Source: Casuarina equisetifolia (Eukaryota > Streptophyta > Magnoliopsida > Fagales > Casuarinaceae). Taken from it: DNA of 64,000 bases. The translations under genes were made by a program, and so were the position numbers. Shown here in pieces: positions 33,111-44,829 of the stretch (positions are counted from its first letter, which is position 1; every line of letters begins with the position of its first letter). The notes below the pieces were generated by a model. That model searched no databases, was not told where the DNA came from, and worked only from the letters and a program-made list of their open reading frames with translations. The stretch lies in contig CM052358.1 in the NCBI GenBank assembly GCA_028551475.1, forward strand, positions 6,264,501-6,328,500. The letters are read 5' to 3'.

Positions 33111-36100
33111 GGTAGGAAAATAAATTCATAGATAATTAAGAAATTTAATTTATCCATTGATTCCCCTAACCCAGTTATAATTGGGTTAGGACTCTTGATT
33201 GGCAAGTCCACTCAATTAAGGTTCAAATTTCCCTCTCCTCCCTGTGCGAGTTAAAAAAAAATATAAAAAATTACCCTTTAATAATGTAAGATTAGATGTC
33301 TATATTGATAACAATTTTAATTACACAGCCAACTGAAATACAAACACTCCAAGATCATCCTTATATAAGAATTTAACTTTGAAAGGGATATTTTTTGAGG
33401 AGTAGAAGCAAAAAAAAAAAAAAAAAAAAGGAGCAAAATTAGGCATAAGGATTTGACTCGTTTTAAATTTCTGCATTGAACAGAAGTCGTTCAGGATCAT
33501 CTTTCTATAAGAGGTTTTTATTTTTATTTTATATTTAATAAATGCACATCTGTTAATATTAAAAGTAAAACTAAAATGTCCTGAATAATATATAATTTCA
33601 ATTGAACCAAACACTCGTCGATTAACACATGAAATATAAGAATTTGAACTTGCGCTTTGAAACGTTTAATGAAAAAGCAGAAAACAGTGAGAGCACAACA
33701 TATACGAATGCTAAAGGAAGAAACAAAGAAGAACTGGCATCAATGTGTGTATCCCCGTCCTTCTTTTTCTTGGCTGAAGTGGAGGTTGTATTTATTATAC
33801 ATGTAGGAGACGGGCTGGCTTGGGTGAGTCGTTCCTTGCTTTTGAGCAAATATGTTATAGTAATGCTTAAACAAGGTTGTTTTTGTAATTTGAGTCGAAA
33901 TTCAAAGAAAGCAATGTGAATGAACCTTACAGATACTCCAAAGGAGGCAGACATTCCGAGGAGAAATTTCATGAATAAAGTTCTCTTTTTGGTTTCATGC
34001 AGAGGGAATCTTTAGTTCTTGTTGTCATAGATAGTTTTGTCCTCTCCTGTTTAGTCTTTCCTCGGTCTTTGTGTGGAGTCTATGTCTAATATTTTCTAGC
34101 TCTGTCTTTGTCATAGTGAGACCACCAAACTCACCATGTACAACCATGAGGGAGCGATTCTACAATCTTTAAATTCAAAACCCTTATCTGCTTCATCTTC
34201 CAACTGGTCAAAGTTGTCAAGGACTTGCAGCTTCTTGTTTTTGTATGGTTAATCTTGGGATTTGCTTCATCACGCTTACTTCTCCCTCCCTGTCTTCCTG
34301 CTTTGAGGACCCTTTCGGACTCGCAGCAGCTTTGGCAATCTGGAAAGTAAAGGTGGACGGGATGCGGGCCTTAGAATCGAAATAACTCCATATAAAAGAG
34401 GTTAAGAATTGCCTGCAAAGGGCCAATTGATTTTCACTGAATCTCAAGTCCTGTCCATAAGTACCTCTTTGTAGCAAAGCAGGTGGACTGGGGAAACAAT
34501 ATTTTGCTTAAGAGGATATAGTTTTATTAAAATTTTGTATTGAAGAGTTACTTGCTTCAAATTATAAACGAAACTGTTTATTTAATTTTCTTCTATTTTT
34601 TTTCCCATTAAAAGTTATCGTCTTTTAATAAGTTTTACAAATTGTGAAAGTTGTGGGCTTGGACTGGAAATCCCACTCGTACCAGGCGCAGCATCAATCC
34701 CACGGGAACATCTCTATACGTCAGCCCTATGCCAACGTGGCCTTTGGGCACATAACATAGTGGAAAAAACAAAGGTTTGTAGGAGAGTTTGTAATTTCCT
34801 ACATGATCAGGGTGAAGAGCTGCCTAATCACTTTGATTAGTTAATAGGGGACAGGTTCAAAAGCTTGAGCCAGGCCACTTATATTCTGTATAATTTTTTG
34901 ATTGATTGCAATTGATTTATGTTTGATATTGCTTTTTATATTCTATACACGATTCACGTTACTTAATACATCATTCAGACTAGTTATTAAAGATAATCTT
35001 AAAAATAATTAGTTGAAAACAATTAACTTAATTTAAACCTTCTTTTTGAGCTAATCTTAGATAGTCGACAAAGAACCCCAAAAAATGGAAGAAATCGATG
35101 TAGATTTCTTCGTGAGAATAAGAACCCTAATGAACACTCCCCCCCCCCCCCCCCCCTAATGAACACTTAGAACGCTGAAACTGAGAACTGAAACTTGGAT
35201 TAATTTTCAATGATAAATCTGTACAATACGACTAGACTATATATATAGGCTAAGGCTAGTAGCTATACGATGAAAATCAATCGATGAAAAAGGAAACGAA
35301 ATTAAACCACGATTTTTCTTGAATGCTCGTCGCAGGAAAAGGATGAGAAAAGCCTTGCTATTTGCTTGTAGAAAGGGCTCTTGTGCCTCTAACTGTTTAG
35401 CCATTTCAGATGGTATACTAAATCCTGCCCTCGAATTTCCTCTCTGGAGTTTCATGAGTCCTTGGGATGTTACCGAGAACTCAAATCAAATAACAGTGCA
35501 CATTCAATGAAGACCAAATCAAAGAAAGCACTCCTGGGTGAGCATTGTGGGCTGGAAACACCATTTCAGCTTTCCACGACTTTCTTTAAGTAATAAGGGA
35601 CAGAGACTTCGCATTCAAGATCGTGCAATGGATCAATGCCCAGGGACAGTTTTCAAAGTGGGCTTGGACCTAACAATTTAGGCTGTTCGGACTGCTATTT
35701 AACTTATTGCAAAGACTTGTCACACATTTCAGTCCATTGGGGATGGGCTCATGAAGGAGACTCTTTGATTGTGACCCCCCATCCATGAGATTTGACACTC
35801 TTCAATGAAAATTTAGAAAATATTTTCCTCCAGTGGCAGTGCTTTCAGCAATTAACAAGCTAACCTAATGGTAGCTTTCGTTGGCTACTTAGGCTAAAAG
35901 ATGGACAAACCCTATATCCAATTGATAATATATGAAAAGATGCCACGATGTGGATTGGGTAAAAGCTTGAGTTCATGTGTTGTCATTTTTCAAGTCATAT
36001 TAGGCAGCCAAGCAAACCAAGAAATGGAAAAGAGAGACGGAGAGAGCCACACAAAACGAAAAGACAAAGGCCGGCAGAACAGTTGTGTGCTCTTTTTTTC

Positions 36101-36404
36101 TAATCGTTAAAGTAAAAAAGCCCTTCCACCCAACACAGTGGTAAGGGTCAGCATCACTGAAATAGATTACAGCAAGTGCTAAGGGTCTCGTTGGGGTGCT
36201 AAGTTGTCTAATGGTCTGCTTTGGTGGGAAGAAAATCACTGATTTAGTGGACCTAAATGCATCAGAACAAATATTGCAGACCCCACGTAGCATGTCATTT
36301 TTGTCGTCGTCAAATCCCATTAAAGTATCCCACGGTTCCCCCGACCAAATTAAGGTGGACCAAACAGGAATGTACATAAGATAAGAGGAGAAAGGTTTCA
36401 CACT
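33111..36404. other. Intergenic sequence, no gene recognised
   Basis: It includes A-runs (about 33410-33429), the poly(C) tract described separately, and short frames without domains (33622-33972, 34217-34477, 35237-35510, 36000-36401). A segment at 33165-33262 with GGTTCAAATTTCC and a terminal A-rich run may be a tRNA-derived SINE remnant. Confidence 0.4.
35125..35168. repeat. Poly(C) tract flanked by a direct repeat
   Basis: Eighteen uninterrupted C residues lie at 35139-35156. CCTAATGAACACT stands directly before the run and is repeated directly after it (CCTAATGAACACTTAG). The G-rich minus strand could form a quadruplex. The duplicated flank suggests slippage or an end-joining event. Confidence 0.85.
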
Positions 36405-36790
36405 AAAAATATAAGATTTTTAACTAATGTTCAAATATTAAAAATGTTATTTTAATTTACAAGTTAATTTTTGAGTTAGACTTCAAACTTTTTAATATGA
36501 TATTAAAGTTTAAATTTTTTTCTTCTAATCTATGCTCAATTTTAAGCCTCCCAAATATATTTAGTATGTGAAAGAATATCTATTTCATCCATTTAATATT
36601 AGTTTAATGTGAACTTAATGTTTAAGCAGTATTGATAATCAAAATTTCACATGAATAATATATAATTATTATATAATATTTAAATATAAAAATACTATAA
36701 AAAAGTATTTTTCACATTCAAAAGCTATCATTTTAGTTTGAATGTAAGTTTTCTAATATGATAAAAATTTGTACTTAGTTGTAGGACTGT
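36405..36790. repeat. Member of an AT-rich dispersed repeat family
   Basis: The family is recognised by AATATTTAAATATAAAAATT, a TAAGTTAATTTTTAAGTTAGA-like stretch, and TTTCTAATATGATATTAAAGTT followed by a segment resembling AATATGTTTAGTGTTTGGGTGCACTTATTTCATCC. The same parts in the same order occur around 28655-28800, 28985-29300, 31490-31700, 50060-50220, 52640-52750 and 59040-59300. No coding capacity seen. It could be a non-autonomous transposon or LTR remnant. Confidence 0.6.
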
Positions 36791-38968
36791 CAATTGCCAT
36801 CATAAGTGGCCAAATTCAGAGATATTCGCACTTGAAAAAGGTGGATTCATGAGAGACACAATTGGTTAAAGATAAAAGCAGGCGTTTCGATGCTTTTGGA
36901 TTTCTGCATAAGAACAAAGTTCCAAACGTAGGTAAGATCCAAAAAACATGACAATTACTCAAAAAGTTGCCTATGGAACAGTAATTCCACGTCACAGAGG
37001 TTGATTTTGCTGCCCACTAAGGCAAAGTGGGGAGCCGCTGTTGATCTCAATGTTCAGCCGGCTACTCCTGCGGCTGCGATTTACATTGATCCGGGACATT
37101 CTACTGAAGTCAAATTCTGTTCACTCAATCCATTTCGAGTATGATTCAAGTTCAAGTTCATCTTACCATTTGTTACGCAGAGTAAGTTTAAATTTACAGC
37201 AAAGTTCGTCAAAATAACTAGTTATTTAATTAGTTTTAAGATTTTACTCTTTTAGTTAATCAGGAGGTAGATGTAATCTTTGCTTAGGGGCTTGTAAAAA
37301 AATTGCTTCATTGATATTCTATTTGAAATAACATAGGCGATTTTTACTACAAAACTGGTTATTTATATTATGTTGTATAAGTCTATTAATTTTAATCAGT
37401 TCAATATTCGGTCTCACGTATTATGCATGCATTATACACAATTATTTACATTAACATATTATGAACGAATTTATATGCACAAAGTTATAATTCTCTAATT
37501 TTATTAAGTATATGCTAAGAGGTTTGTTATCTAACCTAAAAGTTAATTTAAGAATTAATGAAATTTATTATCATATAAAATAAAAATCATAATATATTTT
37601 CTAGCAATTTAAGATTCATTAGCCAAATCTTAATGCATCATTTACCATGATGGTCAAATTATTTGTTTATCATGATGTTGGATTATATATGCAATGTGTG
37701 AGTTTAAATCAATAAGAGCTCATAAGAGTATTGAGAGAATTTTATTTATGATACTATATTATAATGCATATTATCTAACTTAAAAGTTAATTTAATTAAA
37801 TTAAATTTATTAAAAAAATGGAGACTTGCAACTTAACCTCCCATGTGATAAAGCCTCCAAATACAATTGAGTTGTTAAGAGTTAAGTTAAAAGTTGGCTC
37901 AAGAATTGATAAAACTTGTTATTATATAAACATGAATCTTAATACATTATTTAGTACTATAAAGTTCATTGATCATATGTTTACAATATTTAATATGTTC
38001 AAAGCATGTATGCACATGACTATATTCAAATTACACATCTACAAGTTTATATAAATTGGACTCATTTGACAAATAAACATAAGACGATCAAATTAAATAT
38101 AATCCTATCCATCTCCATTAACTAATGTGTTTTAATGTCTTTTTTTATAAACTTTTTAAAAAATAGAAAAAGTACTAAAAGCAAGAGATTTGGACTTAAA
38201 CCAGACAATCTTGATAAGGTTTTTATTGAGAATAGAAGTGAAGAAGTGTTACAGGACTGCAATCATCATCCCTGTCCATCGTGCCAGCCACAAAAGTGGA
38301 ACGTCAAACTCATCTTGTCCTTTAACTTTTGACTTCCTTAACAGCTTTGATTAATGAAAAGCCAAAAGTACAGAGCACGAAGACATAGGGAGAAAAGGGA
38401 CACCAAATGGTCGGCTCAGAGTGCTTAGTTTCTCATGGAAACTTATTCCATCACCCAAGGGATATCTTCTTATATCCCCGGCCAATGAACTCATCAGCTT
38501 ATAACATACGTTTGCCTCCATTGTTCGTTTCCCACTGGCATCATAGTAGTTTGTTCCAATCAAATTCCAAGGTGATCAAGTTCGGTACCCATGGGGTGAG
38601 GAGGCTGTCGGCCAAATGTTACTGTTCTTCTTTTCAGTCTGCTAAAGAATAAAGTCGTACACAAACTCATGATAGTCGCGGCCGTGAATATCCCTCTGGA
38701 TCCTTCCAAAGTGGTGGGGAAATTGCAGGGCAAGATATTGAATCTGAGTTGAAAGCTGAATGCAAGCCATTTTGGTACCCATGAGTATGTCTACATATTT
38801 AAATACGAGTGTTCTCTTAGGTTAACTTTTAGGTGGTTATGAGCTTCTTAATCTAATATTAGAATATAATTTTTCTTTTTGGCATTCCTATAACTATGGG
38901 TTAGTCAAGAATTCATTTGTTTTGTGGTACTGTATTAGTCCAACTTAGACTATTACAATAGGGCATTG
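36791..38968. other. AT-rich intergenic DNA, no gene recognised
   Basis: Related AT-rich sentences recur within it: CTAACCTAAAAGTTAATTTAA at about 37532 and CTAACTTAAAAGTTAATTTAA at about 37775, each followed by a stretch naming ATTATCATATAAA-like or ATTATATAAACATGAATCTTAA sequence. This suggests an internal duplication of roughly 0.25-0.4 kb. Short frames at 37818-38054 and 38351-38652 have no domain. Confidence 0.4.
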
Positions 38969-39540
38969 TGTTGATGATGTAATTGGAATTCAATATTGTT
39001 AAGACATGAACATAGACACTTTGTTTAAATAGGTATATTATTCACTTGTAAGATAGAAGATATGCAAATTAAGAGATGTTCATTACTATGTGGTTTGGTG
39101 AGAAAATATGCAAACGAGGATTGTATTTACTTCAATGAATGACGAATATGAGTGGTTATTTCATTAACTCGTCGGATCAAAGCAATTTTAGCAACAACAA
39201 GCAAGCAAAGTCCTCCCCAGTCAGTATCAACAAGATATGGTCGTTCAAGAGTTGTGATCCCCTTTCTTTCTCGCTATTTTCCTTTTAGTCTTTTACTTTT
39301 GATTGTATTCATTTGAATTATATTTTCTTTTGTAGCAAGAGAGGTGATTTTATAAATAGGGTCATATGGATTCAAACAAAAGGAGAAAAATTGTAATACT
39401 ATCTTCAAATTTTGAGTTATCTATTGTACTATTCATGTTCTTTTCTACTTCTTGTACTTTGAATTTCATAAGAAAGAATCGAACAACTTCTTAGTAGTTG
39501 GTTGTGTTACATGTTCTGTCTTTATAAGGGTATAACAACA
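38969..39540 (+). repeat. Possible solo LTR
   Basis: The segment begins TGTTG and ends CAACA, a perfect 5-base inverted terminus of the TG...CA type. It contains a TATA-like element (TTTATAAATAGGG near 39350) followed at about 100-170 bases by CTTGTACTTTG and AATTTCATAAGAAAG, the layout of a plant LTR U3-R-U5. No internal region, primer binding site or clear target-site duplication is visible, so this is tentative. Confidence 0.3.
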
Positions 39541-40320
39541 ATCAATAAGTAAATAGATAAATGATTGATTTTTTATCTTAAGATTTTTTATATGAATCTT
39601 CTATCTTTTTACTTATATTAGAAAGAAAAAAAGAGGTTATCTTAAGTGAGTTTAAAACTCATACTATCTCCACTAATCCATCCATAGAAAAGAAGAAAAT
39701 TCTGTTTAGACTAGAACTTGTCGACAACTCCGAAAGGTCGCCTCAATTGATGGGACCATAACTCACTCAACGGGAGATACTAGGGAGATGCTGGCTAATC
39801 TGCTTATGATAAAAGGAGGGTAAGGAAAGGAATGAATTTTTATTTTTTAAACAGCGAGAATTATTTAATGACGAGATGACGTCTCCTGAAAGAAACTTAG
39901 TAGTTGCCATGCATGTGAGCAGGGATTCGATTTCTCCTCTGAAGACATCATCACCTAACCGCTGGGAATTAAAAAAAGAAGGGATTACCTCATCTTATCA
40001 CCAGCCAATTATGAGACACAGAACCAAATATTTTAACAAGAGGGAGAATTTTTTTTTTTTATTTTTTTTATTTTTTTTCTTTGTGTTCATGTAGTATGTG
40101 CCCAAAAGCATGAACCGGTGATGCGTGGAGAATGAAGAAAGAAGGAGATAGAGGAATTAAGTAAACAGTTTGGATGAAAATTGGAAAGAAAGGACAGACT
40201 GAATATGGGTTTGCTAAGAAAGAACGGAAAAAAGGGTTGCAACACTTGATATGATTTTCAGGTAACTCGGGGCCCTCACAATAATTACAAAAATTAAAAG
40301 TAGAGTTGGTGGTGTGCTAT

Positions 40321-40370
40321 GGCTTTTCATTTGGCTTTTCACTTGGCTTTTCACTTGGCTTTTCACTTGG
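40321..40370. repeat. 12-bp tandem repeat, about 4 copies
   Basis: GGCTTTTCACTT is repeated head to tail from 40321 (the first copy reads GGCTTTTCATTT), ending in a diverged partial copy. It lies about 1.5 kb upstream of the DAR1-like start codon. Confidence 0.85.
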
Positions 40371-40599
40371 CTCTGTGGCACGATCTTATTGTGGGGTTGA
40401 CAAATGGGTCGCTTTATGGATGGCAGGCTCGCTTGGATGCGTAAGAAGGCAAAGAAAAAAGGCTTCAAAGTCCCTACGATTCTGAGTAGAGGAAGGTCAC
40501 CCGGAAGGAGAACAGTTCAATGGGGTTTTTGACAGGTAGCGGAATTGTGGTGGAAAATGGATTCCGGATAGAGGACCCTACAAGCAGAAGGAGAAAGTG

Positions 40600-41926
40600 T
40601 TAGAATTCAACACAGTCCCATTGCTTCAACAGGTCTTTTAGGTGGTTTTCAAGGAAGGTAAGATAAGAGTTGCTGATCAAAGTCCAAGAGATTTCCAATT
40701 GTTGTTTTCGCTTTTGTTTTTACCCTTTTAGCCCGTTTTTGGGTGTGTGAGATCCAATACTCTTTCACATAACTCTCAAGTCTCACACTTTTTCTTTTAT
40801 CTCTTTTCGTTTCTCCATTGTGGCTTTCCTAGAAAAGACTCTGCTTTCAAGGGCGAAAGGAGAACATCCTTGGAGTTCTCTTATTCTTATTTGGTGACTG
40901 CGTATTCATGGATGCTGGGAATTTTATCTGATCTGGGATTCGTCCGATTCTGTTCTCTTGCAGATTCTTAAGCCTGTTTTGGTGAGTTTCTGCAAGTTGG
41001 TGTTGCCTTTGAGCTTCCCATCAGAATTACCTGTCAATTTTTATTATCTGATAATTGGCTGGGAAATACCACTTGGTTTGTTTTGTTTAATCGACAATTT
41101 TATGGGGCTGGTGGGGCGTGTTTCCACATAGATAAGGGGTTCCACAGTATCTGGCTGATTTTTCTGATTGTTTATTCGGGCCATTGTTTTCACCTCATAT
41201 AGGAATTGTGAGGATTGAAGCATCGTGAGAAAAGTTCGTGTCTTGGTGGGTGATTATGTATCGTTTTTTTTTTTTTTTCCGGTTGGGAGGGAAGGGGAGG
41301 GGGTGTGTGGGGAAGTAGAGTGTTCTTTCATTACGTGCTGTGAGTTTTTGATCAACGATGATAAAGCCATTTATTTAGATTGGGTTTCTACAATCTTTTA
41401 TCAAAACTGCACGTATGCGCAAAGAATTCAAATCGATTTTTTTTTTCTTTGATATATTCTAAATATTTTGAAGAGGGTGGCTAAGGTTTCTCTTCCCGGC
41501 TAGTGAACTCTCAGATAATGATCAGTATCCTATTCTTATATTCCTTCCTAACTTCTCCGATAAAAGTTACTGCCTGAAGATCTGGAAGGTCTTTACCATG
41601 TTAAGATAGGCTATTAAATTGTGAGTCGTAGTCTTGGTAAATGCATTTCAATCTCACTGTTGATGATGTTGCTTGTTTTTAGACGATCAGTGCCTTTAAC
41701 TTAATTGCATCTTATGCATTTTTTGTTGTATATTATATACAATTGTTCAAGCACAAGCTTTTACCACCCTAGAAATCGAATTATTCTTTCTATGCTCCTG
41801 TGTTTGGGAGCACTGATAAAGTTTCCTCTTACCAATTGATCAAGATTCTTCAATTCATATCAGCGAGTTGGGTGCAGGGAAAAAAAAAAAAAACTTGCTG
41901 CCCAGTGGTAAATAACATTTCACATT
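40600..41926 (+). promoter_or_regulatory. Probable 5' leader exon and leader intron of the DAR1-like gene
   Basis: A strong donor (TTTTG|GTGAGTTTCT) lies at 40981/40982 after a pyrimidine-rich, non-coding stretch. Acceptor-like AGs preceded by pyrimidines or GTGCAG stand at about 41878 and 41904, just before the start codon at 41927. This predicts a leader intron of about 0.9 kb. No transcript evidence is available. Confidence 0.45.
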
Positions 41927-44782
41927 ATGGAATGGCTAAGCAAGATTCTTAAAGGTCCTGGCCATAGAGGGCATTATCGTGGAAGATATGGAGATGAAAG
42001 GGATGCGGCTCATAATGCTGAGGTAATAATAATTTCTGCTTCTTCTAGATATGACATGCGAGCCCTGCTCATCTAGGATATGTTTGATTACGCTATCATT
42101 AACAGTAGCCAATTTGTAGAATGAAATTTCATAATAGTAGCTGATTTTAGATTAGATTCTGACATTTAAATATTCATGCTCAAGTTATTGCTAGCTTGCT
42201 TCAATTATGTCAATTTCTATATGCAAAAACTTGGATGTAGGATGACTTGACAGAAATTGAGAGAGAAGAAATCGAATATGCGATTGCAATTTCCCTTTCA
42301 GAACAAGACCACAAAGGGAAAAAAGTGGTTGGTGAGTTTCACTGTTCCCTGTGTTGATCTTGGCATCGTTCAATTTTTCTGTGGGAAGGTTTTTCAAGAT
42401 TTTGTTGAATAAGAATGGCTATTCAGGAATTTGGTACCTTCCAATAGCCAATCAAAAGACCATGCAGTGAAATGGCATTTGGTTGATCTTTATTTCAATC
42501 TGAAGATTTTGTTCATTCTTTCATGCAATCTTGCTGATTAAAAAGGCTGAAATTTCAGTTGAGTTTTTGTTATGTCTGTAAATTGTTTTGCTGATACAAT
42601 TAGTTATGAGAATTTTAGTCATGAAACTGCATGAACAAAAGGTGTACCTTTGTTCTGTAAAAGAAGCAGCCGAGCTCCTTTCTTGCCTGAACCTCTTTCT
42701 TCCTCTTGAGATGGTCTCACACTTAATTGCTTAACCTTTGATGGTTGCCTGCAATGCATAAATGCTATCAAAGCTCAGTGTGGAATAAATAAATTCACCT
42801 TGAAAGCCATAACAAGTCCCAAGTTTGTCCATAAAGAATGTATCTCTCCTTGAACTGTAGTAAATAATTATACTTGGAACAGATCCTTCTAGATGAAAGT
42901 AAATTTTTAGGTCTTATCTTTCGGTGCAGATGAAGATGAAGCTGAGTCGGACGAAGATGAACATCTTGCTAGTGCTCAAGCAGAGGAAGATGAACTTCTT
43001 GCTAGTGCTGAAGCGGAGGAAGATGAACATCATACTAGAGCTCATTCCGAGGAAGATGAGCATCCCAGTAAAGCTCAATTGGAGGAAGATGAACAGCTTG
43101 CCAAAGCTATTCAAGAAAGTCTGAATGTGGAGTCTCCTCCTCGATATGATAGTGGAAATACTTTTCAACCTTTTGATTTCTTCTTTCCATCCGGATACAG
43201 GTATAATTGGTCATCGTGACATTTGTAGCATGTTATTGTCTAGATGCTAATTGCTTTAATCCTAGTCCTCTACAAATGCTGCCAAGTCAAAAAGTACTAA
43301 GAAAGGTGGCATTCCTTGATGAAAAGCTGCCCTAGATAAAATATTGAGAACAGAAAATTTGTTGAGAAGGTGAAAAATTACTGAGTTCATAACTCTTCTG
43401 GATTTTCTTTATCAAAGGTGCATTATTTAACAACATTTTTGTATCTATTCTTTTTTTTTTAATAGATTATCAAAAAAGAACTGGAGATTGCATTTCCTAG
43501 AGGTGAAGTGGGCTAGCTTATTTGTTGAATCATAGCTGAATAGACTAACTCAAGTCATATAAACTTATTTCTTAGTACTTTATCTTTCTTCATATTGGAT
43601 TTTCCAATTTGAGTTTGTACTGTAAGTCTGGAGGTTTCTTGCTAATTTATTTCCAGTTTACTTATTGCTGAACAGAGCACGACGAAATTGGAAATGAGAT
43701 AGAATATGTGCATTTGTTCCTTGGCTTCTCGGTGTTTTATTCTTTTTCATAGTTGTAGGAGAAGAGGAAAATTTTAATGGAAGTAATGCAACTACCATTA
43801 GCATTCTGCCAAATTACATAAATAAATCTGGCATGAACATCAAAACTGCAAGAGGTCTGATTAGAGTTGAGACTTGGTGATCTTGTGTTTGAGCCACTTG
43901 TAGCCCAAGCATGACTATGAGTACAAAGTTTGTAGAGATGTTACCAGGAATGCTTAGGTGCTTATTTTTGGGTTATTCATTACCTGGTTTGTATGATATT
44001 AGTGGATGAAAAGGATTTTGGTTTTAGATTAAATGGATAAAGGAATGCGAGATGAATTACCGCCTAAGACTGGGGTAATAGAAACTCGTAAGCATATAAC
44101 TGAATATGTACAAATATGTTTTATTTGAAAGAAAATTATCTGAAAGGGGCTTGCCCTCGGTACTATTCTATCTTTTAACATTTTGGTATAGATCTTTGAA
44201 GTAATAGAGGATGACATACATAAAAACTACTTTGTGTTTGGCTCTCGCCTGAAAAAAGGAGTTGGGATGCATTCTTTTATACCTTCCTGAATTTAATACG
44301 GAGGACATATCCATAGCAACATCTCTCAGAAGTCAATTGAACCTCTAGTCACTAAAAATTGCTGCATTTTGCGGAGGTCAAATGAAACCTGACCTGTTTG
44401 TTGACTGACACTTCTTGTAGGATCTGTGCTGGCTGCAACACCGAGATTGGCCATGGACGATTCTTGAGTTGCATGGGCGGCACTTGGCATCCAGAATGTT
44501 TCCGTTGTCATGCATGCAATCTTCCTATTAATGAGCATGAGGTGCAGCATAATTTTCAGCTCATTTATTTATCTCTTTATTTTTTATTCAAATTTGATGC
44601 AAAAATCTTCAATCCTGAGTTGATTTGCTTCTCATTTTGGTGGTTTTTTTATGGTAATAATGAGCAGAATTTCTCCTCTATGACAGTTTTCTATGTCTGG
44701 CAATCGCCCTTATCACAAATCCTGCTATAAGGAGCAGCACCACCCAAAATGCGATGTTTGCAAGAACTTTGTATGTTACCTA

Positions 44783-44829
<47 letters not shown>

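Noticed and set aside
33165-33262. GGTTCAAATTTCC as the T-loop of a tRNA gene
   Set aside because: The acceptor stem and anticodon arm cannot be folded; at best a tRNA-derived SINE. I found no convincing tRNA gene anywhere in the window.
36000-36401. 133-codon minus-strand frame
   Set aside because: No domain, no conserved motif, embedded in repeat-rich DNA; judged chance.
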